NCBI RefSeq assembly: GCF_000383615.1 | Contig: NZ_KB911586.1 | Location: forward strand, 322,394 to 379,913 | Reading direction: 5' to 3' | Length of the DNA: 57,520 nucleotides | From: Streptomyces canus 299MFChir4.1 | GTDB taxonomy: Bacteria > Actinomycetota > Actinomycetes > Streptomycetales > Streptomycetaceae | Shown: positions 1 to 8,992 of the stretch, one piece after another | Layout of the letters: every line of letters starts with the position of its first letter | Numbering within the stretch: the first letter of the stretch is position 1 | Made by a program: the position numbers and the translations under genes | Notes under the pieces: generated by a model | Database searches by the model: none | What the model was told of the DNA's origin: nothing | What the model saw: the letters and a program-made list of their open reading frames with translations, nothing else

Positions 1-813
1 GATCCGGCGGGCCGGGGAGCGGCGCGGCTTCGGAGGGGGGCTCGGTGCGGCCACGGGCTCCACGTAGTGCCGGGAGTGCGGGAACGGCGGCGCCTGCATC
101 TTCTGCGCCCGCGCCCGCACCAGCCGGTGACCGGCCGCCTCCTGGACGCTCAGGCCCACGTCCGTCCGCTCCCGCAGCATCGCAAGGAGTTCCTCCTGGA
201 CCGGTTCCGGATCGCCCCAGGTCGCGTACAGCTTCTGCGTGCTGAGGCAGATCGGCCGCAGATCGCGGTTGAGCACCGCCTCCCACACGGCGACCGAGAC
301 GCCCGGGGTGTGCTCGGAGCGGAAGTCGTCCAGGACGACGATCCCGTCGGGGAGCAGGATCTCGCGGGCGGCGCCGATGTCGCCGTACACGTGCTCGTAC
401 AAGTGCGAGGCGTCGATGTGGACGAACCGGCAGGTGCCCGGCGCGACTTCGCCGGGGACGACCGAGGTGGGCCCCTCGATCACCCTCGGCAGGGCGTCGT
501 GGAAGGAGAGGTAGTTCCGCTCGAAGGCCTGCCGGGTGAGGGAGGCGTACGACTTCGTGGTCTCCGCGCGATTGGCGCCGTCCGGTGCCTCGCCCCCGAA
601 CAGGTCGCACACCGTGAACCGCTCGCCGTCCCGCAGGTGCTGCCCGAGCAGGATCGCGCTCTTGCCCATGTACGCGCCCAGTTCCAGCAGGTCACCCGGT
701 TTCTCCTGGCGCCGCAGGAACCAGCTGAACAGCATCTGGTCGAGCGGCGGGAACCAGCCGGGCACGTCGCGGAGTTCACCGGGATACCTGTACATGTGCT
801 GTGCGTCACCCAT
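1..813 (-). CDS. Class I SAM-dependent methyltransferase (partial, runs off left edge)
   Basis: Starts at ATG 813 and stays open to the left edge (271 codons, no stop seen), so the C-terminus is missing. The glycine-rich SAM motif LLELGAYMG is at about residues 42-50 and an acidic strand VHIDASH at about 131-137. This is the layout of stand-alone Methyltransf_24 or TylF-like sugar/small-molecule methyltransferases. The visible C-terminal part turns Pro/Arg-rich. It reads in the same direction as the acyltransferase upstream of it (stop 65 bp away) at the edge of the glycopolymer cluster, so O-methylation of a sugar is a reasonable inference; the substrate cannot be read from the sequence. Confidence 0.8.
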   Translation of the reverse strand, partial: MGDAQHMYRYPGELRDVPGWFPPLDQMLFSWFLRRQEKPGDLLELGAYMGKSAILLGQHLRDGERFTVCDLFGGEAPDGANRAETTKSYASLTRQAFERNYLSFHDALPRVIEGPTSVVPGEVAPGTCRFVHIDASHLYEHVYGDIGAAREILLPDGIVVLDDFRSEHTPGVSVAVWEAVLNRDLRPICLSTQKLYATWGDPEPVQEELLAMLRERTDVGLSVQEAAGHRLVRARAQKMQAPPFPHSRHYVEPVAAPSPPPKPRRSPARRI

Positions 814-877
814 GAGACCAGTGTGCTCGTCCAGCGGCGGCGCAGCGGTCGGCGAAGCGAACGTCAGGTGAACAGCG

Positions 878-2008
878 TCAGAGCGTCTTGTTGAGCGCGG
901 TCCGCAGCCGCGGGGTCAGCCGGTCCTCCACGAAGCGGTTCAGCAGCCAGGCCAGGGTCAGCATCGCGGCGACGGTCAGGGCGAAGGTCACGGCCGACGG
1001 CAGGCCCAGGTCGCGGTGGAGGACCTTGATCACCACCCAGCCCAGGTGCTCGTGCACCAGGTAGAAGGGGTACGTCAGGGCCCCGGCCACCGTCAGCCAG
1101 CGCCAGTCGGCCCAGCTCAGCCAGCCCAGCGCGATCGCGGCGACCGCGACGAAGCCGAAGGCGACCACCAGCACGATGCCCAGCGAGGTGCGGTGGGCGA
1201 AGGCGTGGCGGTCGGACACGTTCCACAGCGACTGGACCGCGTAGTGCTGCCCGATCAGGAAGCTGACCGCCACGATGCCCCACGCGTACACGTCCCGCCG
1301 GTCGCGGTGGACGAGGTAGAGGCCGACACCGCCGATGAAGTAGGAGGCGTACTCGGGCATGAACACCACGTCGAGCAGCGGCTGGTGCGCGGCCCGCGTG
1401 ATCGCCGCCGCCAGTGTCCAGCCGGCACAGAACATGATCACCCGGCGCCGGGAGGCCCCGGGCAGGACCACGCACAGCGCGAACAGCACGTAGAAGCGGA
1501 CCTCCGCCCACAGCGTCCAGCAGACGCCGAGCACCCGGTCGACGCCCAGCGGCATCTGAAGCATCGTCATGTTCACCATGACGTCGCTCGGCGACAGCGC
1601 CTTGTAGGCGACCATCGGCAATGCGAACACCGCCGTGACCAGCAGAACCGCCGCCCAATAGGCGGGCAGCAACCGGGAGGCGCGGGAGGCGAAGAACGAC
1701 TTCAGGGGCCGGCCCCAGCCGCTCATGCAGATCACGAATCCGCTGATCACGAAAAAGACCTGGACGCCGAGGCAGCCATAGGAGAAATAGGTGTGCAGCG
1801 TCGGGAACTGGCGTTGTGCGGAGCTTCCCCAGGACTGGGTGATGTCGCCGCCCCGGCCGCCGTAGTGGTACGCGGCCACCATCAGCGCGGCCACCAGCCG
1901 CAGTCCGTCCAGGGCCCGCAGCCGGTTCTCCCGGGGGCGCGGCGCGGGCAGTGGCCCTTCCGGCCGCCGGGGCAGGTCGGGTGCCGGCCGGACGGTCATG
2001 CTGGTCAC
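878..2008 (-). CDS. Acyltransferase 3 family membrane O-acyltransferase (OafA/YrhL-like)
   Basis: A 376-residue integral membrane acyltransferase of the Acyl_transf_3 family, which O-acetylates (or acylates) surface sugars. The family N-terminus is visible: RLRALDGLRLVAAL followed by AYHY (catalytic-type His about residue 48), then about ten hydrophobic segments. GTG 2008 is chosen because AAGGGG lies 6 nt upstream; ATG 1999 is an alternative, and an in-frame ATG at 2083 would add an implausible N-terminus. It is divergent from the GT29-like gene at 2240, and the shared 230-bp gap holds GTTCACC-type sites. Acetylation of the cluster's nonulosonic acid or another polymer sugar is inferred from context. 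Confidence 0.85.
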   Translation of the reverse strand: MTSMTVRPAPDLPRRPEGPLPAPRPRENRLRALDGLRLVAALMVAAYHYGGRGGDITQSWGSSAQRQFPTLHTYFSYGCLGVQVFFVISGFVICMSGWGRPLKSFFASRASRLLPAYWAAVLLVTAVFALPMVAYKALSPSDVMVNMTMLQMPLGVDRVLGVCWTLWAEVRFYVLFALCVVLPGASRRRVIMFCAGWTLAAAITRAAHQPLLDVVFMPEYASYFIGGVGLYLVHRDRRDVYAWGIVAVSFLIGQHYAVQSLWNVSDRHAFAHRTSLGIVLVVAFGFVAVAAIALGWLSWADWRWLTVAGALTYPFYLVHEHLGWVVIKVLHRDLGLPSAVTFALTVAAMLTLAWLLNRFVEDRLTPRLRTALNKTL

Positions 2009-2239
2009 GGAAATCCCCTTCGCAAGCTCCGAAGAGCCTATGTCACTCCTGTGGATGCGCCTCAGCACGTTAGTCCGAATCACGGCGATGTCTTACTCGC
2101 CGGATCAACGATTGGCCTTCTGGTCCCGGTGAGTTCACCTGAATGTCGTTTTGACTTCCTAAGTTCGCCCAGAATCCCCCCACGTCGCAGTAAACCCAAG
2201 AACTTGCCTTTGCTTTGGCAAGAAAACAACAGGAGTGCC
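2009..2239. promoter_or_regulatory. Divergent promoter region with PHO-box-like 11-nt repeats
   Basis: Gene-free gap between the acyltransferase and GT29-like genes. Three 11-nt frames can be laid at 2122, 2133 and 2144; the middle unit, GTTCACCTGAA, matches the GTTCACC-type direct-repeat unit of Streptomyces PhoP operators well, while the flanking units match poorly. A second GTTCGCC copy lies at 2163, out of phase. It is the weakest of the four PHO-like arrays in the cluster. A good SD (AGGAG, 2231-2235) precedes the ATG at 2240. Confidence 0.4.
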
Positions 2240-3703
2240 ATGACGACGGTCCAGAAGAGGCGTGCACGCGCGCGTGGAGGGGAGCTGGACGACTGCCTGC
2301 GCGCCTGCGCGGCGCACAGCGGCAAGGTGGTCGGCAGCATCGACCGCCGCCGTGTCGAACTCGGCGAACAGTTGCGCAAGCTGCTCGTCGTCTGGGGCAC
2401 CACCGCCACGGCCACCCCGGCGGCGCCCGCCCCGTCCGGTGCGACCGCCCTGCTGAAGCGAGCCGTCAAGGGTGCCGCGAGCCCCTCGTCGGACATCCCG
2501 GCCGAACTGCTCGACGCCCTGCTGGCCGTCGCCAACAAGGCCCTGGAGTGCGGCTACGACGACGAGCTGAACCTGGCCCTGATCATCAGCGACACGGTCC
2601 TCGCCCAGCGGAAGAACTCCCGGGCCGGCTGGCGGCTGCGCGCCCGGCTCCTGGAGGCCCTCGGCGAGGAGACGGAGGCGCTGGAGGCGTACGAGAAGTA
2701 CCTGAGCCTCACCGACGACGACGGCTTCGGTGTCCGCGCCCGGATCGCGGGCCTGCGTATCGCGGGGGAGAAGGAGCGCGAACTCCTCGAACTCCTCAAG
2801 GGCCAGGTCCCCGGCGCCCGCGCCTTCGCCGGCCGCCCCGCCACCGACGTGTGGGCCGAGGGCCTGGCCGCGCACGCCGTCGGCGACTGGACCGAGGCCG
2901 AGCCGCGGCTGGTGGGAGCGCTCCTCTCGCTGGCCGGCGAGAACGCCCCCGTGCAGGAGCGGCAGGAACTGCTCAGTCAGTACCTCGACCTGCGCTCCAC
3001 CGAGGACACCGACGGCGCGGCGCTCACCCGGGCCGTCGCGCTCTACGCCGAGCAGCGCCGCAACCGCATGCGAGGCCCCGTCGCCGACCCCGGCATCGGC
3101 GGCGTGCAGTGGATCACCCTCGGCGAGTTCCGCAACCAGATCGCGGGCAAGTCGATCTGCCTGATCGCCAACTCCGGGCGTGTGGGAGCGAGTTCGATGG
3201 GCGCCGAGATCGACGCGTACGACCTGGTCGTCCGCTTCAACTCGTACCGGATCGACCCGAGGCACACCGGCGCCAGGACGGACATCCACGTCACGATCCA
3301 CAAGCACGGCTTCAACTGGGACCAGCAGGTCACCACCCGCCTCGTCTTCGGCGGCGTCTCCGGCGACTGGAAGTACTCGCTGCGCAACCGCCTGGTGCCC
3401 GGCGCCCAGACCTACCTCGGCGACGAGTCGCTGCGCTGGCCCCTGCGCAACATCGGCAAGGTCGGCACCGACGTCTGGTCCGGCATCCCGACCTCCGGCT
3501 TCAACATGCTGTGGCTGCTGGACTTCCTCGACGTGAGCCCGAAGCTCGACCTGATCGGCTTCGACTTCTACGAGAGCGGTGCCTACCGGGTCCAGGAGGC
3601 GATGAAGCTCGCCATCACGTCCGTGCACGAATACACCAGCGAGAAGGCATGGGTCATGGAGCGGGCCCAGAGCGTGACCGACATGAGGATATCCCTGCGA
3701 TGA
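2240..3703 (+). CDS. GT29-like sialyltransferase with N-terminal helical/TPR-like region
   Basis: 487 residues. The N-terminal two thirds are helical and TPR-like (about 100-170, with EALEAYEKYLSL). The C-terminal domain resembles eukaryotic-type GT29 sialyltransferases: a sialylmotif-L-like stretch from about residue 305 (ICLIANSGRVG, then EIDAYDLVVRFN), a PTSGFNMLWLL segment near 416 like motif S, and His463/Glu468 in an HxxxxE arrangement like motif VS. The expected activity is transfer of a nonulosonic acid from its CMP-sugar, and a CMP-sugar synthetase and synthase lie in the same cluster (15423-17644). The start is ATG 2240 with AGGAG 4 nt upstream. Its stop overlaps the next start (ATGA), so the two are co-translated. 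The family call rests on motif reading, not a search. Confidence 0.75.
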   Translation: MTTVQKRRARARGGELDDCLRACAAHSGKVVGSIDRRRVELGEQLRKLLVVWGTTATATPAAPAPSGATALLKRAVKGAASPSSDIPAELLDALLAVANKALECGYDDELNLALIISDTVLAQRKNSRAGWRLRARLLEALGEETEALEAYEKYLSLTDDDGFGVRARIAGLRIAGEKERELLELLKGQVPGARAFAGRPATDVWAEGLAAHAVGDWTEAEPRLVGALLSLAGENAPVQERQELLSQYLDLRSTEDTDGAALTRAVALYAEQRRNRMRGPVADPGIGGVQWITLGEFRNQIAGKSICLIANSGRVGASSMGAEIDAYDLVVRFNSYRIDPRHTGARTDIHVTIHKHGFNWDQQVTTRLVFGGVSGDWKYSLRNRLVPGAQTYLGDESLRWPLRNIGKVGTDVWSGIPTSGFNMLWLLDFLDVSPKLDLIGFDFYESGAYRVQEAMKLAITSVHEYTSEKAWVMERAQSVTDMRISLR

Positions 3704-6033
3704 CCACCAACTCCCTGATCGGGACCACCGCCCCCCTGGCCCCGGTGACCGACGCGCACGCGCTCACCGGCAAGCGGAAGATCGCCTTCGCCAGCTTCGT
3801 CGACGAGAACTACCTGCCGGGCTTCCTCGTCCTGCTGAAGAGCCTCGCGCTGACCAACCCGGACGTGTGCGAGGACTTCGTCGTCCTCTACGACGACCTG
3901 CGCCCCGGTTCGATCGCGCAGATCCGCGCCCTGCATCCGAGGATCGTCCTCCAGCGCGTCGACGCCGAGCGCTACGACTCGTACAAGAAGGGCGACCAGG
4001 ACAACTACCTGGTCCGCAAGGCGTACTTCATCCTGGACGTCTTCAGGATCCGCGCGTACGACACCATCATCACCCTCGACACCGACATGGTCGTCCTCGG
4101 CGACCTGAGCGAACTCCTGCGGCTGCGCGAGGGGCTCGCGGCCGTCCCGCAGTTCTTCTACGGGCAGCACAAGCTCAACTCCGGTCTGCTGGTCATCCAG
4201 CGCGAGTACCTGAGCGACTCCTTCTGCGCGAAGATCGACAAGTGCGGCCGCTCCGGCGACTACGAGCTCGACAAGCACGACCAGGGCATCCTCAACGCCG
4301 TCCTGGACGGCGACTTCGTGCGCCTCGACGCCCGCTACAACTTCGTCAAGCGGCGGCTGTCCGGCGACCTCGCGGTCCCCGACGACACCGCGATCCTGCA
4401 CTTCACCGGGCGCCACAAGCCCTGGCAGGGCGGTGAGGCCGGGTACAGCCGGGCCGAGGAGCGCTGGCGCGAGTTCGAGCTGTCCGACGCCGAGTTCCAG
4501 GCCGCCTACATGGAGCAGCAGGGCGGCCTGCACCACGACCTGATCGTGCACTACGGCACCCCGCACGTGGCCCGCACCGGAGACGTCGAGGCCGCGCGCA
4601 AGGTGGCCGCCGCCCACATCTCCTCCGGTGACTACCAGGACGCCGTCGACGTCCTCAGCGGCGTCCGCATCCCGCTCGACGAGGCCTGGCCGCACGAGGT
4701 CCTCGGCCACGCCCTGATGAGCGTCTCCCGCTACGACGAGGCGAAGACCCAGCTCCTGCTGGCCTCCGCCGCCCCCAACCGGGCCGCCACCGCCTACGCC
4801 CGCCTCGCCCAGATGGCCTGGGTGCACGGCGACAACACCGAGGCCCTGCGGCACGCGACCGCCGGCATGGCCGTCGACCCGACCCACCGCCCCAGCCGCC
4901 TGTGGGCGCAGCGCGCCTCCGCCGTGCCGCCCCAGGAACTGGGCGCCCCCGAGGACCAGTTGGCGCATGTCGCCTTCTACATGGACCGGCAGGGCAACGC
5001 GGGCGACAAGCTCCTCCCGGAGAGTGTCCGCTCCGCCTTCGGACCCGACACCACCTCGCGCCGCTGGCACTCGGTGCACGCCCACCGCCTCTTCGACGAG
5101 GGCGCCCTCCAGCGCGTCAACCGCCGTCGCGGCCTGGTCATCGGCGGCGGCGGCCTGTTCATCCCCGACACCATGCCCAACGGCAACAGCGCCTGGCAGT
5201 GGAACGTCCCGGACGCACTCCTGAAGCGCATCGACGTGCCCATCGCGGGCTTCGCCGTCGGCTTCAACGCCTTCGACGGCCAGTCCTACCGCGCCAACCG
5301 CTTCCGCGACTCGCTCAGGCTCCTCGTGGAGCGGTCCTCCTTCTTCGGGCTGCGCAACCACGGCTCGATCGAGAAGGTCCGGGCCATGGTCCCGTCCCAC
5401 CTCCACGACAAGATCCGCTTCCAGCCCTGCCCGACCACGGTCACCCGTCAGCTGGTGCCCGGCTGGCAGGACCCGGCCAAGCGGGACGACACGATCCTCA
5501 TCAACGCCGCCTACGACCGCGCGGGCCTGCGCTTCGGCCACGACTACGGCTACTTCCTGGCCCAGATGGCCAAGGCCGTCCGTGACCTGGGCGAGCTTGC
5601 CCAGGTCCAGTGCGTGGCGCACTCCCTGGACGACGAGAAGATCGTCTTCGACCTGCGTCGCGAGCACGGCATCTCGATGCCGGTCATCCCGATGTACGAC
5701 TTCGAGAACAAGGAGATCCTCGACCTCTACGCCCGCACCAAGCTGGTCATCGGCATGCGCGGCCACGCGGGCATGATCCCCTTCGGCTGCGGCACCCCGA
5801 TCATCAGCCTCATCTCGCACCCGAAGATGGCGTACTTCCTGCGGGACATCGACCGGCCCGAGTGGGGCGTCTCGGTCCACGACCGCCACCTCGCCGACCG
5901 ACTGGTGGAGCGCTCGACGGAACTGCTCGCCGACCACGACAGGACGGTCGCCGACGTCCACGGCCGCCAGCGGGAGCTGTGGAAGGTCACCGAGTCCAAC
6001 GCCGCCGACCTGCGCGTCCTCCTGGGCGGCTGA
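3700..6033 (+). CDS. GT8-family glycosyltransferase fused to polysaccharide pyruvyltransferase domain
   Basis: A 777-residue two-domain enzyme. Residues about 26-260 are a GT8 (glycogenin/LgtC-like) domain with the DxD metal/nucleotide motif at Asp127-Thr-Asp129. A helical TPR-like linker (about 285-410, with YDEAKTQLLLASAAPNRAA) follows. The C-terminal 350 residues are a polysaccharide pyruvyltransferase (CsaB/WcaK-like) domain: GNAGDKLLPES from about 433, IGGGGLFIP near 481, MRGHAGMIPFG near 686. It would add a sugar and place a pyruvate ketal, or pyruvylate a neighbouring residue. The ATG overlaps the stop of the GT29-like gene by 4 bp (GAGGAT as SD). The fusion suggests that glycosylation and pyruvylation of the same polymer are coupled. 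Confidence 0.85.
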   Translation: MTTNSLIGTTAPLAPVTDAHALTGKRKIAFASFVDENYLPGFLVLLKSLALTNPDVCEDFVVLYDDLRPGSIAQIRALHPRIVLQRVDAERYDSYKKGDQDNYLVRKAYFILDVFRIRAYDTIITLDTDMVVLGDLSELLRLREGLAAVPQFFYGQHKLNSGLLVIQREYLSDSFCAKIDKCGRSGDYELDKHDQGILNAVLDGDFVRLDARYNFVKRRLSGDLAVPDDTAILHFTGRHKPWQGGEAGYSRAEERWREFELSDAEFQAAYMEQQGGLHHDLIVHYGTPHVARTGDVEAARKVAAAHISSGDYQDAVDVLSGVRIPLDEAWPHEVLGHALMSVSRYDEAKTQLLLASAAPNRAATAYARLAQMAWVHGDNTEALRHATAGMAVDPTHRPSRLWAQRASAVPPQELGAPEDQLAHVAFYMDRQGNAGDKLLPESVRSAFGPDTTSRRWHSVHAHRLFDEGALQRVNRRRGLVIGGGGLFIPDTMPNGNSAWQWNVPDALLKRIDVPIAGFAVGFNAFDGQSYRANRFRDSLRLLVERSSFFGLRNHGSIEKVRAMVPSHLHDKIRFQPCPTTVTRQLVPGWQDPAKRDDTILINAAYDRAGLRFGHDYGYFLAQMAKAVRDLGELAQVQCVAHSLDDEKIVFDLRREHGISMPVIPMYDFENKEILDLYARTKLVIGMRGHAGMIPFGCGTPIISLISHPKMAYFLRDIDRPEWGVSVHDRHLADRLVERSTELLADHDRTVADVHGRQRELWKVTESNAADLRVLLGG

Positions 6034-6042
6034 GTACACGGC

Positions 6043-7734
6043 ATGACGACGACGCTGGCCGACGACACGACCGTACGGCCCACCGCGCACAGCGGCCGCC
6101 GCCCGTCCCTGTGGTGGGCGGCGGCCGCCGTGCCGTCCGCGGCCACCGTGCTCTACGCGGTGCTCACCCGCGGTCTCACCGGCGACCTCCACTACGTCCT
6201 GGCCGCCCTGCGCACCGGCCGCGCGGCCGGCTACTCCCCCTCCGAGGTCTTCACCCACCGCCCGTTCTTCTACCGGTGGTTCGTCGTCCTCCTGGACCGG
6301 CTCGCCTTCTTCGGGGGCACGGCGGTGCGCGAGGCGGTGATGAACGCGGCGGGCGTCCTGCTCGCCGCCGCCGCGGCGTACGCCCTGTACGCGGCACTGC
6401 TGCGCCGGACCACGCTCCGCGAGGCCGCGGTGACGGCCGGCGCCACCGGACTCGCCCTGGCCCTCGCTCCCCGCAACGACTTCCTCCAGCCGGAGTGGAC
6501 GGCCGTCGTCCTCACCGCCTTCGCCGTCGCCGCCGCCCTCGGCCCCCGGCGGCCCTGGCCCGCCGCCCTGCTCGCCGCGCTGCCACTCGGGCTCGCGGTG
6601 ATGATGAAGTACTCCACCGCCGCGACGGCCGCGATCGGAGTACTTCTCGTCTACGCGGTCGACCGGGGCCGGGCCGTACGCATCACCCTGATCGGCATCC
6701 CGGCCGCCCTGGCCCTGTTCGGGCTCAGCGTCCTCGCGGGCACCCGAGAGTGGCAGTGGACCGAGGACATGCCGCAGATCAACCAGTCCGCGCTCAGCCG
6801 GACCGGCATCCGCCCGCACTTCATCCTCGAACGCACTGCGGACTTCCTCGCCGACCGCGCGGTCACCAGCCCGGTGCTGCTGCTCCTGCCGGGCGCGCTG
6901 CTGCTGGTCCTGACCCGGGTGCGGGGCCGGCTGCGCCGCACCGAACTCCTCGTGATCGCCGCGCTCATCGGTCTCGCCGCACAGGCGGTCGTGGTCGTGC
7001 AGGGCAACTGGTTCCTGTACCACGGCGCGCAGATGCCCGTGGTGGCCGCGGTCGTCTGGGGTGTCGCGGTGGGCGGCGCGCGCAGGTCCCCACCGTGGTG
7101 CTTCGGGGCCGTGTCCCTGCTGTACGGCGTACTGCCCGTGCTGTACGCCCAGTTGCCCGGCAGGTTCCAGCGGCCGTGGGAGGTCTGGGCGGCCGGACTG
7201 GTCGCGCTGCTCGCGGCCGCGGTGGACGTCCTGCTGGTGAAGCGGCTGCGGAACCGCTCGGCCGTCCTGGTCGCCCTGTCCGGCATCGTCCTGCTGGCCG
7301 CGAGCATCTGGCCGGGCTCCCCGCACCTGGTGCTGCACGGCAAGGTCACCGTCACCGGCTCCGGGTACCTGGAGCAGCAGCGGCGCACGGCGGACCAGGT
7401 CGACCGGATCGCCGCCGAACTGCCCGCCGGCGCCCCCGTGCTGTACCTGGCCTTCGGCGAGACGGCGTACGACCTCGACCACCCGGCCCAGTGCCGCTAC
7501 CCGATCGCCACGTTCCTTCAGCGCACCCGCTATCTGCCGGACGTGGCCGGGCTGAAGTCGTTCAAGGAGAACGCCGACTGCGTCGACCACGACCCGGCCC
7601 CGTACGCGGTGCTGGAGCGGCCCTGGTTCCAGCCGGGCCACGTCGACCCGGAACTGTGGCGCCGGGTCACCGCCGTGTACGACTGCCCACCCGGAAGGCC
7701 GGGGGAGCGGCTGGTGCTGTGCGTCAGGCGTTGA
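6043..7734 (+). CDS. Polytopic membrane protein, GT-C glycosyltransferase-like
   Basis: A 563-residue protein with about ten or more hydrophobic segments and a C-terminal soluble tail of roughly 110 residues (TADQVDRIAAELPAG onwards). This is the shape of GT-C lipid-phosphosugar-dependent glycosyltransferases (PMT/ArnT/GT39-like); RTGRAAGYSPSEVFTHRPFFYR in the first periplasmic loop region fits, but no diagnostic DD or DE motif is certain. It starts 9 bp after the GT8-pyruvyltransferase stop, so it is the last gene of the operon from 2240. Its 3' end overlaps the convergent flavoprotein gene by 11 bp (7724-7734). A role in extracytoplasmic sugar transfer to the polymer is inferred. Confidence 0.7.
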   Translation: MTTTLADDTTVRPTAHSGRRPSLWWAAAAVPSAATVLYAVLTRGLTGDLHYVLAALRTGRAAGYSPSEVFTHRPFFYRWFVVLLDRLAFFGGTAVREAVMNAAGVLLAAAAAYALYAALLRRTTLREAAVTAGATGLALALAPRNDFLQPEWTAVVLTAFAVAAALGPRRPWPAALLAALPLGLAVMMKYSTAATAAIGVLLVYAVDRGRAVRITLIGIPAALALFGLSVLAGTREWQWTEDMPQINQSALSRTGIRPHFILERTADFLADRAVTSPVLLLLPGALLLVLTRVRGRLRRTELLVIAALIGLAAQAVVVVQGNWFLYHGAQMPVVAAVVWGVAVGGARRSPPWCFGAVSLLYGVLPVLYAQLPGRFQRPWEVWAAGLVALLAAAVDVLLVKRLRNRSAVLVALSGIVLLAASIWPGSPHLVLHGKVTVTGSGYLEQQRRTADQVDRIAAELPAGAPVLYLAFGETAYDLDHPAQCRYPIATFLQRTRYLPDVAGLKSFKENADCVDHDPAPYAVLERPWFQPGHVDPELWRRVTAVYDCPPGRPGERLVLCVRR

Positions 7735-8992
7735 GCCCGAGCGCGGCGGTGACCTCGCGGGCCATCGCCACCGAGTAGCTCTGCCCGCGGTCCTGCGGGT
7801 AGATCTGCGCCATCGTGGCCAGCGTGACCCGGCTCATGGGCGTCTCATGGGCCGGGATCAGCGCCCGGTACTCGGGCGTCACCACCGGCTGGGCGAACCC
7901 GGCCTTCGAGAAGTGCCAGGTCTGGATCCAGGACCTCTCGAAGGCCGGGTTGATCCGCCGCAGATACGGCACGAACGCGTCGAGCAGCTTGCCCGGGTCC
8001 GTGGTGAACCGCCAGTCCTCGCGCTCCACGTAGTTGCCGACGTAGAGGATGTGCCGGCCGCCGTACACGGACGGGTCGATCATCTTCGTGTGCTCGACCA
8101 CCGCGAGGAACGGGAAGTCCGGCTCGTTGATGTTGAGCCAGTAGTACGGGATCGCGCTGCGGTCCAGCTCCAGGACGAAGCAGGTCGCGCCCAGGTACTG
8201 GTTCTTCCACACCGCGCTGTCGTCGGGCAGCCCGGCCGCCTTCGCGAAGGCGGGCTGCGGGGTGGTGACGATCAGCCGGTCGAAGGCGTACGACGATCCG
8301 TCCGCGCAGGTCACGACGGCCTCGTCGGCCCCGTCCTGCCGGATCGACTCCACCGCCTTGCCGAACTCGACCTTCCCGCCGCGCTCCTCGATCCCGTCCT
8401 TGAGCGCCGCGTAGACCCGCTCGAACCCGCCGTCCACATAGCCGAGTTCGAAGTTCCGGCAGTGGATCCGCGCCCACAGCCACGCCATCGACACGTGTTC
8501 GGCGCGGTCGCCGAACTTGCCGCGCAGCAGCGGCTCCCAGATCGCGGCGGTGGCCTTCTTCCCTGCCCACCTGCGCAGCCAGGCCAGCGCGGTGAGGTCG
8601 TTGTAGCGGTCGCCCTTGCGGACCGCCTTCAGCAGCGCCGACGAACCGGCGAAGCGCACGGCGTCGACCGGGCCGAACTCCGGGTGGCGCAGCATGTCGA
8701 AGGGCGTGGTGAAGTCGATCAGCCGCCCGCCCCGGTAGATGCCGGTGGTCGGCTTGTGAAAGCGCAGGGCGTCACCGAGCCCCAGCTCCTCGATGAGCGC
8801 GATCATCGCCTTGTCGCTGCGGAAGATGTGGTGGTAGTAGCGCTCCAGCGGAACCCCGCCGACCTCCAACGACGCGGCCAGGCCGCCGAGTTCGTCGGCC
8901 GCCTCCAGGACGGTGACCTGGTGTCCGGCGCGTACGGCGTCCCAGGCGGCGGTGAGGCCGGTGGCACCCGCGCCGATGATGCCGAGGTTCAT
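7724..8992 (-). CDS. FAD/NAD(P)-dependent oxidoreductase, amine-oxidase/UDP-galactopyranose-mutase-like fold
   Basis: A 422-residue flavoprotein. The N-terminal Rossmann fingerprint GIIGAGATGLTAAW, followed by VTVLEAADELGG, binds FAD, and a second FAD contact region sits near the C-terminus (HETPMSRVTLATMAQIYP). The fold family includes protoporphyrinogen oxidase-like desaturases and UDP-galactopyranose mutase; such proteins often sit with GtrA and GtrB-type genes in actinobacterial surface-sugar loci. ATG 8992 is chosen because it overlaps the GtrA stop (ATGA) and has GTGGAG upstream; ATG 9004 is possible. It would be co-transcribed with GtrA and GT2 (8989-10423). The reaction is unknown. 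Confidence 0.75.
   Translation of the reverse strand: MNLGIIGAGATGLTAAWDAVRAGHQVTVLEAADELGGLAASLEVGGVPLERYYHHIFRSDKAMIALIEELGLGDALRFHKPTTGIYRGGRLIDFTTPFDMLRHPEFGPVDAVRFAGSSALLKAVRKGDRYNDLTALAWLRRWAGKKATAAIWEPLLRGKFGDRAEHVSMAWLWARIHCRNFELGYVDGGFERVYAALKDGIEERGGKVEFGKAVESIRQDGADEAVVTCADGSSYAFDRLIVTTPQPAFAKAAGLPDDSAVWKNQYLGATCFVLELDRSAIPYYWLNINEPDFPFLAVVEHTKMIDPSVYGGRHILYVGNYVEREDWRFTTDPGKLLDAFVPYLRRINPAFERSWIQTWHFSKAGFAQPVVTPEYRALIPAHETPMSRVTLATMAQIYPQDRGQSYSVAMAREVTAALGLNA

Noticed and set aside
3583..7641. 1352-codon open frame on the minus strand
   Set aside because: It is the antisense shadow of the GT8-pyruvyltransferase and membrane protein genes; composition is Gly/Arg/Val/Glu-rich with no domain, as G+C bias keeps antisense frames open.
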